From Gaeumannomyces sp. JS-464 (taxonomy: Eukaryota > Ascomycota > Sordariomycetes > Magnaporthales > Magnaporthaceae), in contig NGZR01000001.1 of the NCBI GenBank assembly GCA_002197995.1, positions 8,742,001-8,806,000 of the forward strand: a stretch of 64,000 bases of DNA, in the 5' to 3' direction. The translations under genes were made by a program, and so were the position numbers. Positions 1 through 10,822 of this stretch are shown here, piece by piece. Positions within the stretch are counted from its first letter, which is position 1. Each line of letters opens with the position of its first letter. The notes under the pieces were generated by a model, which was not told where the DNA came from, searched no databases, and saw only the letters and a list, made by a program, of their open reading frames with translations.

Positions 1-572
1 TTATTTCCCTTTTAGCCGCTGCCGTGCCTCCGTCGCCGTTGCATCATGGCTGGCAGTCCCAAAGCAAAGCAACATGAACCTGCGGGCGAGAGCCAGTGTT
101 CGCTCACATAGCTAGGTGGCTCCGAGTCTCCTCACCTTCGTGGAGATTATCAGGACAGTGTGGACAGCACAGCCGTGAGCCATGTTTGCTTACTACGAGA
201 GACTGTGTAACGCGAGATACAATGGCATGGATCGATTCGATCGGGGCCTTTGGCGACGATGCACAACAGCATTTGATGAATAAAACTAAGATTAAATAAA
301 ACACTGCCTTCAACATCGGGTGTGCCTCTCCAAACCAACGACATGAGCCGTCTCGAGAAACCGATGGCGGCATGAACGCTCATGTCGAACAGGGCTGTCT
401 ATCCAATTTTTCCTCACATGATCGGCCGTTTCTATATCCCGGGCTCCCAAAACTGACGATAGCTGGGAAATCGTGCATCGTACCTAGCGTTTCGCGACAA
501 AAGAACAAATAAATAAAACAAAATAAAATAAAAACCCCTGAATATGCCCGCCGAGCGAGACTCCAGTCAGCG
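1..572. other. non-coding 3' flank, no gene seen
   Basis: No convincing coding frame is visible on either strand. The last 70 bases before 573 are A-rich (runs of AAATAAA and AAAATAAAA), as expected for the 3' end region of the leftward gene that stops at 573. Confidence 0.5.
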
Positions 573-1516
573 CTATTGGCCCTCCTGGTACACCTGGTAG
601 CGCAGCCCGTCGCGCACGCCGTCGCACACGCCCGCGATGGTCTCGTCGGCGACCCACTGCAGGATGGTGCCGAGGCCGTTGCCGACGCGGTCGTCGACCA
701 TGGCGTACGACGCCTTGCTCATGCTGCCGATGGTGCTGGCGGCCGACGTGCCGATGCTGGCGAACGAGCTGGCCACGAACATGGTCTGCCGCGTCACCCG
801 CTCCGGGATCTGGTACTCGTTGCCCACCCGGACCACCTCCTGCACCGCCGTGACGAAGACCGACATGAAGAGCCGCAGCATGAAGATGAGCCCCGTCATG
901 AGCGTCTGCACCGTTCGGTGGACGGGCGACGGGCCCGCGCCCCGCAGCCGGAGCATCGACACGGGCCCGCCGCCCTGCGCCGAGAGCACCGGCGACGACG
1001 AGCTGGATGACCGCCGGAGGTCGCCGCTATTGCTGCTGCTACCGCTTATCAGGTTGCTCCGTTGCCGCAGGTTCGCCTCGTGGCGGAGCAGGTCGGGCAG
1101 CGAGCCGCGCAGGATGTTGACCTCGACCTCGTCCAGGTCGCGGGGAGGCCCTGGAGCAGGTACGCGACGCCGTCCAGGTACGCGCGCCGCTCAAACGCCG
1201 GGTTCGGGTCCGGGTTCGACGGGTCTGCCTCGGCCTCGGAGTCGCGCAGGAGCTCGCGCCCGCGCCGCTGGAACTTGCGGTCGATGCCGGCGCTGACGCC
1301 CGCCGCGACCGACGACGCCGACGAGGCCGTCCAGCTGGACCGCCGCGGGAGGCGCAGGAACTGGAAGCCCATCCTGCTCCCGGACTGTGGCTGGGGCGGC
1401 GCGGCGCTGGCGGCGTACTCGACGACCTCGCGGGGGCGGACCTGCCCCGGCGGCGAGTACTGGGCGATGCCTCTCGGGTCGGCGGTGGTGGTGCTCTCGT
1501 CGGTGGTGCTCTCCAT
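573..1516 (-). CDS. conserved-looking fungal protein of unknown function, one frameshift
   Basis: I do not recognise the family. The frame from Met 1516 begins MESTTDESTTTADPRG and is Ser/Pro/Arg-rich, then shifts by one base inside the G run at 1142-1145. One extra base there joins YLDGVAYLLQGLP to a frame reading RDLDEVEVNILRGSLPDLL and continuing to the stop at 573. The C-terminal 140 residues look conserved: a hydrophobic stretch (TGLIFMLRLFMSVFVTAV), then EYQIPERVTRQTMFVASSF and an Ala/Ser/Gly-rich segment with YAMVDDRVGNGLGTILQW. The hydrophobic stretch could be a membrane or amphipathic helix. The frame stays open upstream of Met 1516 to a CAG acceptor near 1593, so a first exon starting around Met 1770 (MVAASQDGG) is possible. 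The gene is real with fair confidence; its function and N-terminus are unknown. Confidence 0.55.
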
Positions 1517-3168
1517 GTCCTCCTCAACGACGAGGCTTACGTCGTCGGCCGAGGGCGGACGGAGGCTGTTGGCAGTGGGCAGCGGGGTCTGTGATTGGAG
1601 GACAAAGAGAGCGGCAGGGAGGAAGGAGGTGGCTTCATCCTCTTTTGGCTGACTGATCGCCTCAGCGATGGGATGGGCGGGATGATGGCCTGGATCGAGG
1701 TTGGGAGAACCTCAAAGATGATGGATATCGGCCTCGCGGATAGACCTCCGTCTTGTGAGGCCGCCACCATGATGGGTGGGTGGCTTCTGGCGGAAGCGGC
1801 GTAGGGCAAGGGCAAAGGCAACAAGGAAAAGATAACCGAATCTGAGGGGGGCCGCAACGGCGTGCAGAGGAACAAGCCAGTGTTCCGGCTTCGGGGCCCT
1901 ACGTCTAACCGTCACGCAAATTTACCCAGAGCCGCATAAGTAAAGGTGGGAAGACTTTGTTCAGGCTCAGGGCCCCAAGGTTTCTCGGCACCTGGAGGAG
2001 GCTGTCTTATCGGCTCCGAATGCTTGTGTGTGGCGGACCTCAGCTCGATCCAGTCTCGTGCCTAGATAGGCTGTGCTGGGCCGGCCTGCGGGAAGCTGAG
2101 TCGGAGAGTTCTGGTGACAGCTGAAACACTGACAAGGGCAAGGGAGGCGGATGCCGCGGGAGGAGAGAGGAGGCATCAGCCAGCGGTTCGAAGGGCCAAC
2201 AGCCAGTAAGTTATGGCACCGGCAGGTAGGTTGGCAGCCAAGGGCGGATACTTCCTCAACGGTATGTAAAGGAGGCGGGAATGGAACCATGCCACGGGAC
2301 AGGGTGGCGGGGCGTGGATGGGGGCGAGAAGCGAATGGTAAGGGACTCGAGGAGCGGAGAAAGGCTGCTGCAGAAGGAGTTGCAGTGAGGTCAAAGTTGC
2401 TTGCACGAGCGAGCCGAGTCCCGCCGAATCTGTGCGGCCCCCGGCCACCTGGGTACCATACAATAGGTGAGAAGATAGGGGTGCGGGCTCAGCAGAGTCC
2501 ATATCAGCGGCGAAAGCTTGCGCATGCACGGTGGAAAATCCCCGTTTGACCTGGCTGTAAACCGCACATGCATTTCGCCCTCATTCGAGATCCTGGCATT
2601 CCGATCCCTTCTATCCAAAACCAGGGTCCGCCGAGCCCCGCCACCGACCGGCACGTTTGACGGCAGCGGGTCACTTTCACATGCTCGCGGCGTGGGAAGG
2701 GAGTAGGCCCTATTCCGTTAGACCGCCTGCAAGGCTAGAAAATGAAGCCACGAAGAGGCGAAAGAAGATTCAGTGTGAAGAAGAGAAGAGCCATCAACGA
2801 TCTATCCGAGCAAGACTACTGCTGTTGGCCGTTGAGGATGATTTGAAGTGGCGTTGCAGCGTACCAAACCTTGCAAGCCACTCCCCAACAACATTGGACA
2901 CACTGAATCCACCCATGTCGCAAAGCCGGCCAAGGCGCCATCCAAAAACGGAAAGTAAATTTCGAGCGCCCGATGTCAAGTGTTCCCTGCCTCCCTAATC
3001 TTCGAGCATTCCTGCGACCGGCATTACAGCAGAAATGGATAGGGCAATCCATTCTAGCCAACGGTGCATGCTGTAAAAATCAGACAAAAATATCACTAAT
3101 AATTTTGTTCAGACAACGGTCCCAAAACTTGAGCCCGTCAGACAGCGGCAAAAGAGAACATTCGGAAC
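1517..3168. other. intergenic, possible upstream exon of the 573 gene
   Basis: This holds the presumed 5' region of the leftward gene ending at 573 (candidate first exon about 1600-1770, Met 1770 in a good CATCATGG context) and otherwise no supportable gene. Short frames at 2151-3000 on both strands have unbiased composition and no motif. Confidence 0.4.
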
Positions 3169-3240
3169 TGGACAAACGGGGAATCGAACCCCGGACCTCT
3201 TCCATGCTAAGGAAGCGTTATACCACTAAACCATTCGCCC
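3169..3240 (-). tRNA. tRNA-Ala (AGC), intronless
   Basis: The minus strand folds as a complete 72-nt cloverleaf. The acceptor GGGCGAA pairs with UUUGUCC and carries the G3-U70 wobble pair that identifies alanine tRNAs. The D-arm contains the A box GGTTTAGTGGTAT. The anticodon stem CUUCC/GGAAG encloses UUAGCAU, giving anticodon AGC. The T-arm is CGGGG-TTCGATT-CCCCG, with a B box. The discriminator base is A and CCA is not encoded. There is no intron. Confidence 0.95.
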
Positions 3241-3649
3241 CGCTTCTTGGATGACTACTGGCGAGGCTGAGTGGAATCATAAGCATTGCATGCCACCCTC
3301 TCTCAGCTTACACAGCCCGGTTGTCAACTTCAACTCTACCACCTTCGTTTACAGTTATCATTATGTCATAATTTTTTCCCAGCTCGTTGGATATATGGGG
3401 AGAGTATGTGATTGTTGTTACCTAGGAGCCGAAGACAGCTGCACATTCATGCATCGAGCCCCCCGAATCAGAAGACCATGTGTCCTATTCCATAACACTA
3501 GATTTACTGCCCATCATATTGCAGCAGATAGGAACCGCACATGCTTGGGTACACTTTAGATTCCGCAAATCTCATTCCAAATCCGACCACGGGGGCCGGG
3601 GTGAATGGCCTCGTCACATGCATTACAGATATATCACAGACGCCCGCGT
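3241..3649. other. intergenic between tRNA-Ala and the HGH1 3' end
   Basis: About 400 bases with a lower GC content than the flanks. I see no gene. It should contain the 5' flank of the leftward tRNA and the 3' UTR of HGH1. Confidence 0.5.
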
Positions 3650-4901
3650 CTACTCGATCTCCACGATCCTTTCATCGTCATCCAACTCCTCCACCTCCTC
3701 TGCCTCATCCCTCATCAGCACCTGGACCAGCCGCTCGCACGCGTCCTTCACTCCATCATGGTCCACGCGCAGGTGCGTCTCCCGGATGATGGGGTAGACC
3801 TTGACCTCGCGCATAAAGTCCCTCCCCTCCCTCGTGGTCGTGAGCAGCGTCAGCGTCTCGACGTGCGTCTGCACAATGTTGTGGTCCGCCTCCCTCTTCT
3901 TGTCCGGCGGTAGCAGCTGCAGGTCCGGGAGCATCTCGAGCATCTCGTCCTCGTCGTAGTCCTCGTTGCCCATGATGGGCAGCAGCACGTACGAGAGGAT
4001 GTTGACCTCGTCCTGGGAGAGCAGCGTCGAGTGCGACGGCACGTCGAAGGCCACGTTCTTGATCGTGCTGGCCACGCCCCGCCTCCTCACGTCCGATGAG
4101 TGCTCCGTGAAGACGCGCAGCTTGGACAGGGGCACCACGCCGTCGTAGGACTGCTTCTCAACAAAGTACTTGCGCACGTCGTCGTGCTTGGCCAGGTCTG
4201 CGAACAGGTAGGCCAGATAGTCGTAGTTGGCGTGCTTGTTGTATGAGCCGTCCGCTCCCTTGACGAATAGGTCCAGAAGCTGGTTTATAACCTGATCATT
4301 GGATCCCAGCGGCTCCGGCGCGCTCTGTTTCCGCGACAATATGTCCTTGAGCGCATCTGACTTGGCGAGGTTCGCCAGAAGCATTGCCAGTAGGTTCGCA
4401 TTCTCCTCTGACGGGCTCTGGTGGGATTCCGCATTAACTTGTGATCTGGATGAGATGTCTCGACTTGTACATACCACGATGCGCGCAATTACTGTCTCCG
4501 TAAACTTTTGGTCTGCAGCTAGGTTCTTGAGGACCTCTTCATCTGCAGAGAGGTTGACTAGAATATGGATGGCGTGTACTGCGATTTTCTACACAAGAAA
4601 TACGTAAGGTCTTGTCTTAGCGTACTTACCCAGCTGATACGAGAGGGCTACCCTTTTCCAAAGATCTACATACTGGATGATCTCGGATTAGAATCTTGAG
4701 ATTCTTTATCGGAGCGAGCTGTTCGCTTTTGAAGATGGCTACATCGGTTGTGGAATAAGGAACCAGGTGCTCAACCGCAACTTGGCGGATTTGGGGATTC
4801 GGATGGGCGACAAAGCCGACCAACTACAAAGCATATTTAGCGACCCTCCGTTACAGCCAGGTGTGACAGGATGCATCTACCTCTTCGAGTTCTGTAGGCA
4901 T
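3650..4901 (-). CDS. HGH1: HGH1-type eEF2 folding chaperone (armadillo-like)
   Basis: Cytosolic HGH1 proteins help the TRiC/CCT system fold elongation factor 2. Four exons splice cleanly without frameshift: 4881-4901, 4674-4823, 4475-4588 and 3650-4417, giving about 350 residues, near family length. The short first exon encodes MPTELEE, followed by LVGFVAHPNPQIRQVAVEHL, the usual N-terminal armadillo repeat. The core has LLAMLLANLAKSD and YDYLAYLFADLAKHDDVRKYF, and the DUF384 half ends in the typical acidic tail (EEVEELDDDERIVEIE). All introns have GTATGT- or GTAGAT-type donors, and the third has the branch-like AGTTAATG. The start lies opposite ENP1 with 425 bp between them, so both ribosome and translation genes may share control. 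The family call is confident. Confidence 0.9.
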
Positions 4902-5326
4902 ATCTGTACCGGCTGCCCTTGGACAAAGGAAAAAATTAGAATGTCGAGCTTGCAGTCTGTCTCGATCGTGAATAGCTTCAGCAAGGGTGGTATGCAGCAT
5001 GCAATTCCCGGGCTGTTCGCTGCAATGGAGTTCACCCTACCCACTCCCAGGAGGGGATGCGGGGGCGGGCGCCAGGAAGAGAGAGAAAAAAAAAATCCGT
5101 TATCCTTCTTATCAGAGACCCATAAAGAAGTATCTATCCAATAAAAGCGATTTACCTGCCAAATGTGGGTGCATTGATGGCTCACCGCACGGCAGAATTA
5201 GATGGCACCCCGCCATTGACACAAAAAAAAAAGTGAGATGCGAGCACTCAATCGAGAGTGTTGCGGAACTTCAGATATTGCGGTGACAATTGCGACAAAT
5301 TGCGACTCTCCGACAACACCGCCACG
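4902..5326. promoter_or_regulatory. divergent promoter between HGH1 and ENP1
   Basis: The 425 bp between the two start codons must carry both promoters. It contains an A-rich tract (A9 at 5089-5097) and a second A10 run near 5222-5231, which could be nucleosome-depleting poly(dA:dT). No TATA box is evident. Confidence 0.5.
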
Positions 5327-6986
5327 ATGCCCAAGGCTACCACCCCGAATTCGCGCTCGCGGCGCCATAACCCGCTAGAGTCCGACATCCTAGCGACCGG
5401 CGTTCTCAAACAGAAGGCTCCCAAGAGGAAGTCGAAGGAGGCTGGCGAGGGCGACCAATATGTGGACAGCAGGGCGTCGCAAAAGATCCTGGCTCTGGGG
5501 CGAGAGCTCGAGGAAGAAGATCTGAAGAGCAGAGCCCCAGCAGCAGGCACCCACGATGCCTTCGCATTCGACTCGAGGATGACGTGGACGGGCAGGACTT
5601 TGAGGACTACCCCAACGACGATGCCGCCTGGGGCTCGGATGAGGAGGTCGAGGAGGTCGAGGCTGATCCAGAGGACCTAGAGGCTTTCAACCGCTTCTTT
5701 CCCGGCGGCGGAGACGACGACCCACTGCTGAAGCTGGGCTGGGGAGGTGGCCAGGAGGTCGAGCAGGAGGCTCCGACGAACCTTGCCGATATCATCATGG
5801 CCAAAATTCAAGAAAAGGAGGCTATGGACGCAAGGAAAGCACGGGTATCAGCTGTGGATGAGGACGTGCAGGACCTGCCACCAAAAGTGATTTGAAGTTT
5901 ATACTGTGTAAGTCAAACTGGACCGTCTTGGTGAGGCCTCATGGGATGCGAATAGGCTGAACCCTAACATGCGTCCTGATCTTTCAGTATCGGCGAAATG
6001 CTCGCAAGATGTAGGCACAAAGCCCACCCGAGGACCGGATTTGTTTCGACCTTCTGGTACTAACCATGGGCAGATAAATCTGGAAAGCTGCCGAAGCCTT
6101 TCAAGGTCCTTCCCACAATCCCCCGATGGGAAGACATTCTCTCAGTCACCAACCCTCACCTCTGGACCCCGAACGCCGTGTTTGCCGCCACCAAGATTTT
6201 CTCGTCAGCCAAGCCTATAGTTGCTCAGCGCTTTATGGAGCTTGTGGTCCTGGACGCCTTCAAGACGGACATCTTTGAGCACAAGAAGCTGAATCCTCAC
6301 ATCTTTAACGCGCTCAAGAAGGGCCTCTACAGGCCAGCGGCTTGGTTCAAGGGCTTTCTGTTTCCACTGGTGTCTGGGGGCTGTACCCTCCGGGAGGCCG
6401 CCATCGTGGCCGCTGTTCTGACGAGAGTGTCGGTTCCTGTCCTACACTCGGCCGCGGCGATCAAGGGCCTGTGCGACATTGCAGCCCAAGAGGCATCGCA
6501 GGGCACTGAGGGCGGTGGCGCCACCAACATCCTGCTCCGCTGTCTCCTGGAGAAGAAGTACGCTCTTCCATACCAGTGCATAGACGCACTGGTGTTCCAT
6601 TGTAAGTCGTTCCCCAGGAAGAGTCACGTCGCATGACAAGACTACGCGGGCGCGCTGACACCTGGATAGTCCTCCGTTTCCGGAATGCAGACCCGGCATC
6701 GGTCCGGGAAGAGGACGTTGGCCAAATCGGTAAGGATGGATCGGCGATGAGCAGGGTTGCTTTGCCTGTCATCTGGCACAAGTGCCTTTTGTCGTTTGCG
6801 CAGCACTACCGAGACCAGATCACGGAGGAGCAGCGCGAGCTGCTGCTCGATCTCCTACTGACTCATGGCCACGTGGGTATCGGGCCCGAAGTTCGTCGCG
6901 AGCTGCTGGCAGGGAGAGGGCGAGGAGTGCCCCTGGAGCCGCAGGGTCCTGCATTTGATGGCGACGATACCATGCTTGTGGACTGA
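5327..6986 (+). CDS. ENP1: bystin / Enp1, 40S ribosome biogenesis factor, two apparent frameshifts
   Basis: Enp1/bystin is a nucleolar factor of 90S and pre-40S particles needed for 18S rRNA maturation. The start MPKATTPNSRSRRHNPLE is followed by the acidic segment WGSDEEVEEVEADPEDLEAF, then the conserved bystin domain from about residue 180: LPKPFKVLPTIPRWEDIL, NPHIFNALKKGLYRPAAWF, and CTLREAAIVAAVLTRVSVP. Introns are 5908-5987, 6011-6073 (branch TACTAAC) and 6602-6669; the second splits codon Tyr in ARYKSGKLPK. Two one-base errors are needed: a missing G near 5576-5578 (FDSR to DDVDGQDF) and an extra T at 5891-5893 (PPKVI to EVYTV). The gene is essential in yeast, so these are probably sequence errors and not decay. 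The product identity is certain from the C-terminal half. Confidence 0.93.
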
Positions 6987-7754
6987 GCGGCTCGCGATTC
7001 GGTGTCTATAGGCTTGCATGATGCATCATGATGCATGGCCTGGTGTCTAATGATGACGAGCATACACGGGCGTCTGACGGCCAGTCCTTTGGAGTTATGG
7101 AGTATATTGAGCGTTTTGGTTCCGTGGGTTGGTCAGTGTTTTAATAGGTTTCTAATCTCTGGCGTTTTCCCTCCTGCTTGCGGACCCGTGTCCGAGGGCT
7201 GCCATGGTCGTTCCGACAGTCCGTCCGGCGTCTTGGTAGGAGCAGCTGAAGTGATGCCGAGCATACTGATCTGGTAGCCTTGCAACGGCCGGTGTCATGG
7301 GATCATGACAATCAGGGTTGGACCTGGACTTGATATTTGCCACGTTGGATATGCGACGGCATCCCGTCAATTAGGAAAGAGGCAATTCGTCTCCATATTT
7401 TCCCCTGTTAAAACTGCCCATCAAATGCGATCTCCAGCCTCTGTCTTTTCGCAATTCAGGGGCTTTTGGCGTGGGACATGGGTAACGTGAGCTCCTTCCA
7501 CTTTCGTGTCGATGAATTTTTGGGGCGCGTTTCAATCGAGCACCAGCCACATTTAGGCTCGAGACAGGCCTGTCCGCTGCGGCTCACAGCACGCGCCTCA
7601 CGTTTTCGACAGGACTCTGTTGACGAGTTCACTCACCCCCATCTTACTTTGGCACATTTCTGCTTGGATTTGTTGTTATCTGTTTTTGTTTTTCTGCAGG
7701 GTTTGAAAACCCAAAACCTATAAGCGCAGTTCGTATAGACCAGATACGGGGGCG
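6987..7754. other. intergenic, ENP1 3' end and ORC4 promoter
   Basis: No coding frame is supportable. The region just after ENP1 has a GCATGATGCATCATGATGCATGGCC palindromic cluster near 7015-7039, and the stretch before 7755 is T-rich, as common upstream of fungal starts. Confidence 0.4.
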
Positions 7755-10525
7755 ATGGCGCCGGATTCAGCATCGACACGACCCAAGAGGGCGCGTCAGG
7801 ATCTCGACGACGCCTCATCGCCACAGGCGGCGGCAGCATCCACAAAAAAGCGAAAAATCAGCGGCACCGCCCAATCGCCACCGTCATTAACAGCCGATGC
7901 GCCAGGGTCCACCAGTTCGGCCAGAGGGCGAGGCCGAGGCCGGGGCGGCAGAGCATCATCCGGGCGCGGTCGCGGTCGCGGTCGTGGCGGCAGCAGTCGG
8001 GGCGGCTCTCGTGTAGCGTCACAGGAGACGATGGCCCGGGTGGCGGCGCCGGGGGGCCGACCAGATCCGTACGAGCTGCCCGACTCCGAGGACGAGCGCG
8101 TTGCGGCGAGGACTGCCACCACTAAAAAGCGGCGAGGCTCAGCCACAAAGCCCCTGGGGAGCAGCAAGGGGGCGCGGGTAGGCGGCAGCATCGGTGTCTA
8201 TGATCTGCTCGTCTCTGAGGAGCAGCAGGTGAGCCCGTCTAAGGCGGTCTCGCACGCGTCGGGCAACGGCAACACCCCGAGGAAGCCACTGCCCACGGGG
8301 CGAGGCGTCGCTGCTGTGAGCTCGCCAGCGCCACGGAATGATGATGACGATGAATGGCCAGGCAGCGACGCCGAGCTGGATCAGCAGCTCTCGGGCTCGC
8401 AGCAGGTCCTCCCCAGGCAGCGGGCAAAGCGGACCCTGGAGCCCTCGGTGACGGTGGCACGCGGCCCCACGAAGCTCACGAAGCTCAAAAGCATACTGAC
8501 GCCCCACAAGGGGAGGGGCATCAAGGCGGGCCGCAAAAGCGTCGCCTTCGACGGCGAGGACCAGGGCCAGGAGATGAGCTTCGCGGACGTCCCCACGACG
8601 ACAACAAGAGAGGCCACGCCCGTCTCGGTCTTGTCGTCGGTGGGGAACACTCCCGGGAGCAGCGGGAAGCGCGGCAGGGTCAGCCAGCGGGAGGAGGCGC
8701 AGGCGGTCCAGGCGGCCGCCGCCGCTGCGGAGGACGAGGACGACGTGGTGTGTGTCGTCTGCTCCAAGCCCGACTCGGAGCCGCCCAACGAGATCCTCTT
8801 CTGCGACAAGTGCGACAAGGGCTACCACCAGCAGTGTTGCAACGTCCTGGTCATTCCTGAGGGAGACTGGCTCTGCCGGAACTGCTCGGGCGGCGCTACG
8901 GGAGAGGGTGTTATAAGCGCCGTCTCTGTCCCGAGGCCGCAGAAGCAGCAGCAGCAGCAGCAGTCGTCCAGCATCGTGGTCACAAATAATGAGATCCCTG
9001 ACATACCATAATTTTGGAGAGCACCTGCGGGCGTTGCAGCGCCTCCTGCTCTCCAGGTGCACTGGGAACAGGAGGATCAAGCTCCGTGGCCAAGATGAGG
9101 CATACAGCAATGCACTACAGCTCGTGGAGCAGACCGTTTTGGCTGGCGAGGGCAACTCGATGCTTGTCATTGGAGCCAGGGGATGTGGAAAGACAACAGT
9201 AAGTACACAATTGGGTGGTAGTGTTGAGGCACACGTTATAAACTTTGAACCAACTAACACGGTCTCGTGCAGCTGATCGAGGGCGTCATCTCGGAGCTAT
9301 CAGAAGGACACAAGAACGACTTCCACGTCGTCAGACTAAATGGGTTCATCCACACAGACGACAAGATTGCGCTCAAGGAGATCTGGCGCCAGCTGGGCAA
9401 GGAGATGGAGGTGGAAGACGAGCTCATCAACAAGACAAACAACTACGCCGACACGCTTGCGTCGCTGCTCGCCGTGCTCTCGCACCCCTCCGAGATCGCG
9501 GGAGCAGATGCTAGGGTCACGTCCAAGTCGGTCATCTTCATCATGGACGAGTTTGACCTTTTCACAACGCACGGCCGGCAGACGCTGCTTTACAACTTGT
9601 TCGATATCGCGCAGGCCAAGAAAGCGCCCATCGCCGTCGTGGGTCTCACGAGCAAGGTGGACGTGGTCGAGAGCCTGGAGAAGCGGGTCAAGAGTCGATT
9701 CAGCCATCGTTACGTCTACCTGTCGCTGCCCAAGACCGTTGGCGCCTTCTGGGACGTCTGCAGGCAGGGCTTGACGGTGGACTACGACGACATTGACATG
9801 GAGGGCTTCGCGGCGCCTCTGGCTGGGCGCAAGGAGTTTTACGGGTGGTGGAATAAGGTGATCGAGGTGAGTGTTTTCTTGTGCCTGCATGACCAACGAC
9901 GTGCGTTCCTTTGCTGACTCTGGTGCTTCAACGGTAAAGGCTATGCGGCAGACGCGTGGGTTCCCAAGACCACCTGGAGTACTACTACTACACCAGCAAG
10001 TCGGTCGGGGCGTTCCTGGCGTCGTGCATCCTGCCGCTGTCAAAATCTCACCAACGGAGCCCTGGGTTCGGATACCGGCGCGCGACGGGGGCGGGGCCAG
10101 CAGCAGCGGGGCTGTCGCTCGAGGCGCCCGACTCGAAGCTGGTCCTGATGGAGTCGCTCTCGGACCTGGACCTCGCACTGCCTGATCTCAGCGGCGCGAC
10201 TGGACGTGGTGGCACACATGGACACGGTCAACTTTTGCCATGGCGTACGACGAATACACGTCGCTGATGGGCGGCAGCGGGTCCAGTCGGCGACGGCCGG
10301 TGTGCTGGCGCTTGGCGGCGGGGCCAGGACATGGGGCCGGGGGTGGCCGGGATCGCGTGGGAGCACCTCATCTCGGTCGGGCTGCTCAGGCAGGCGGCTG
10401 GGCCCGGCAGGGGCGGCGCAGGCAGCGTCGAGGCCAGGATGTGGAAGGTGGACGTGGCGCTCGAGGAGATTCCGGTGGCGCTAAAGCCCAGCTCGATCCT
10501 GGCGCGGTGGTGCAGGGAGATTTGA
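7755..10525 (+). CDS. ORC4: origin recognition complex subunit 4 with RGG tract and PHD finger
   Basis: Orc4 is an AAA+ subunit of the origin recognition complex that marks replication origins and loads MCM. The N-terminal 400 residues hold KRAR-type basic patches, an RGG/RG tract (GRGRGRGG repeated, about residues 55-85) and a PHD finger near residues 330-380 with its Cys4-His-Cys3 ligands (CVVC, FCDKC, YHQQC, WLCRNC). The AAA+ part follows: Walker A GARGCGKTT, cut by an intron just after KTT (9199-9272), Walker B VIFIMDEFDLF, then ESLEKRVKSRFSHR. A second intron is 9867-9939. The C-terminus has MWKVDVALEEIP and ILARWCREI. Single-base shifts are needed near 9009-9012, 9963-9965, 10181, 10233-10236, 10270 and 10339-10344, mostly in short base runs, so sequence error is likely. 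The start Met has the context GCGATGGCG. The Orc4 identity is firm; a chromatin-reading role for the PHD finger is inference. Confidence 0.88.
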
Positions 10526-10555
10526 TGTGCGGGTGTGGGTATGGCTGGCACTAGA

Positions 10556-10581
10556 CACCCCGACCAAAAAAAAGTTGAGAC
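10556..10581 (+). repeat. left terminal inverted repeat of the MITE
   Basis: 26 bp, an exact reverse complement of 10792-10817, including the central A8 run. Confidence 0.9.
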
Positions 10582-10791
10582 ACCAAAAAAGTTCCTCCTA
10601 ATGCAGTTACAACCAACACACAAAAACAAAATCTAAATAAAACAATGGAATATTTGGGAAATGCGCAATTGAGTTTTATAATAAAAAGGGTTCTTTTCCG
10701 TGAAATCGGTTGTTTTGCCCAAGATATTGTTGATAAAAATCGCTGGATGATGAGCATTGGAGGGGAATAACGGGAGGACTGCTTTATTGCC

Positions 10792-10817
10792 GTCTCAACT
10801 TTTTTTTGGTCGGGGTG
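10792..10817 (-). repeat. right terminal inverted repeat of the MITE
   Basis: 26 bp, an exact reverse complement of 10556-10581. The next five bases repeat the left flank CTAGA. Confidence 0.9.
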
Positions 10818-10822
10818 CTAGA

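Larger units (their letters stand above)
10556..10817. mobile_element. MITE-like non-autonomous DNA transposon, 262 bp
   Basis: Two perfect 26-bp terminal inverted repeats bound an AT-rich core that has no coding capacity. Each repeat starts CACCCCGACC, runs through A8, and ends GTTGAGAC (10556-10581 and, inverted, 10792-10817). The element is flanked by a perfect direct repeat CTAGA (10551-10555 and 10818-10822), which fits a target-site duplication. The insertion lies 30 bp after the ORC4 stop, so it probably sits in that gene's 3' UTR. The core composition differs sharply from the GC-rich host. Superfamily is undetermined: a 5-bp duplication is not the classic length for Tc1/mariner (TA), PIF (3 bp) or hAT (8 bp). 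Confidence 0.82.

Noticed and set aside
5884..5896. Bystin stop at 5893-5895 as a real C-terminus
   Set aside because: The bystin domain continues in the next frame and through three good introns, so one extra T is the simpler reading.
8139..9260. 373-codon minus-strand frame opposite ORC4
   Set aside because: Arg/Leu-rich antisense shadow of the ORC4 coding strand, with no motif.
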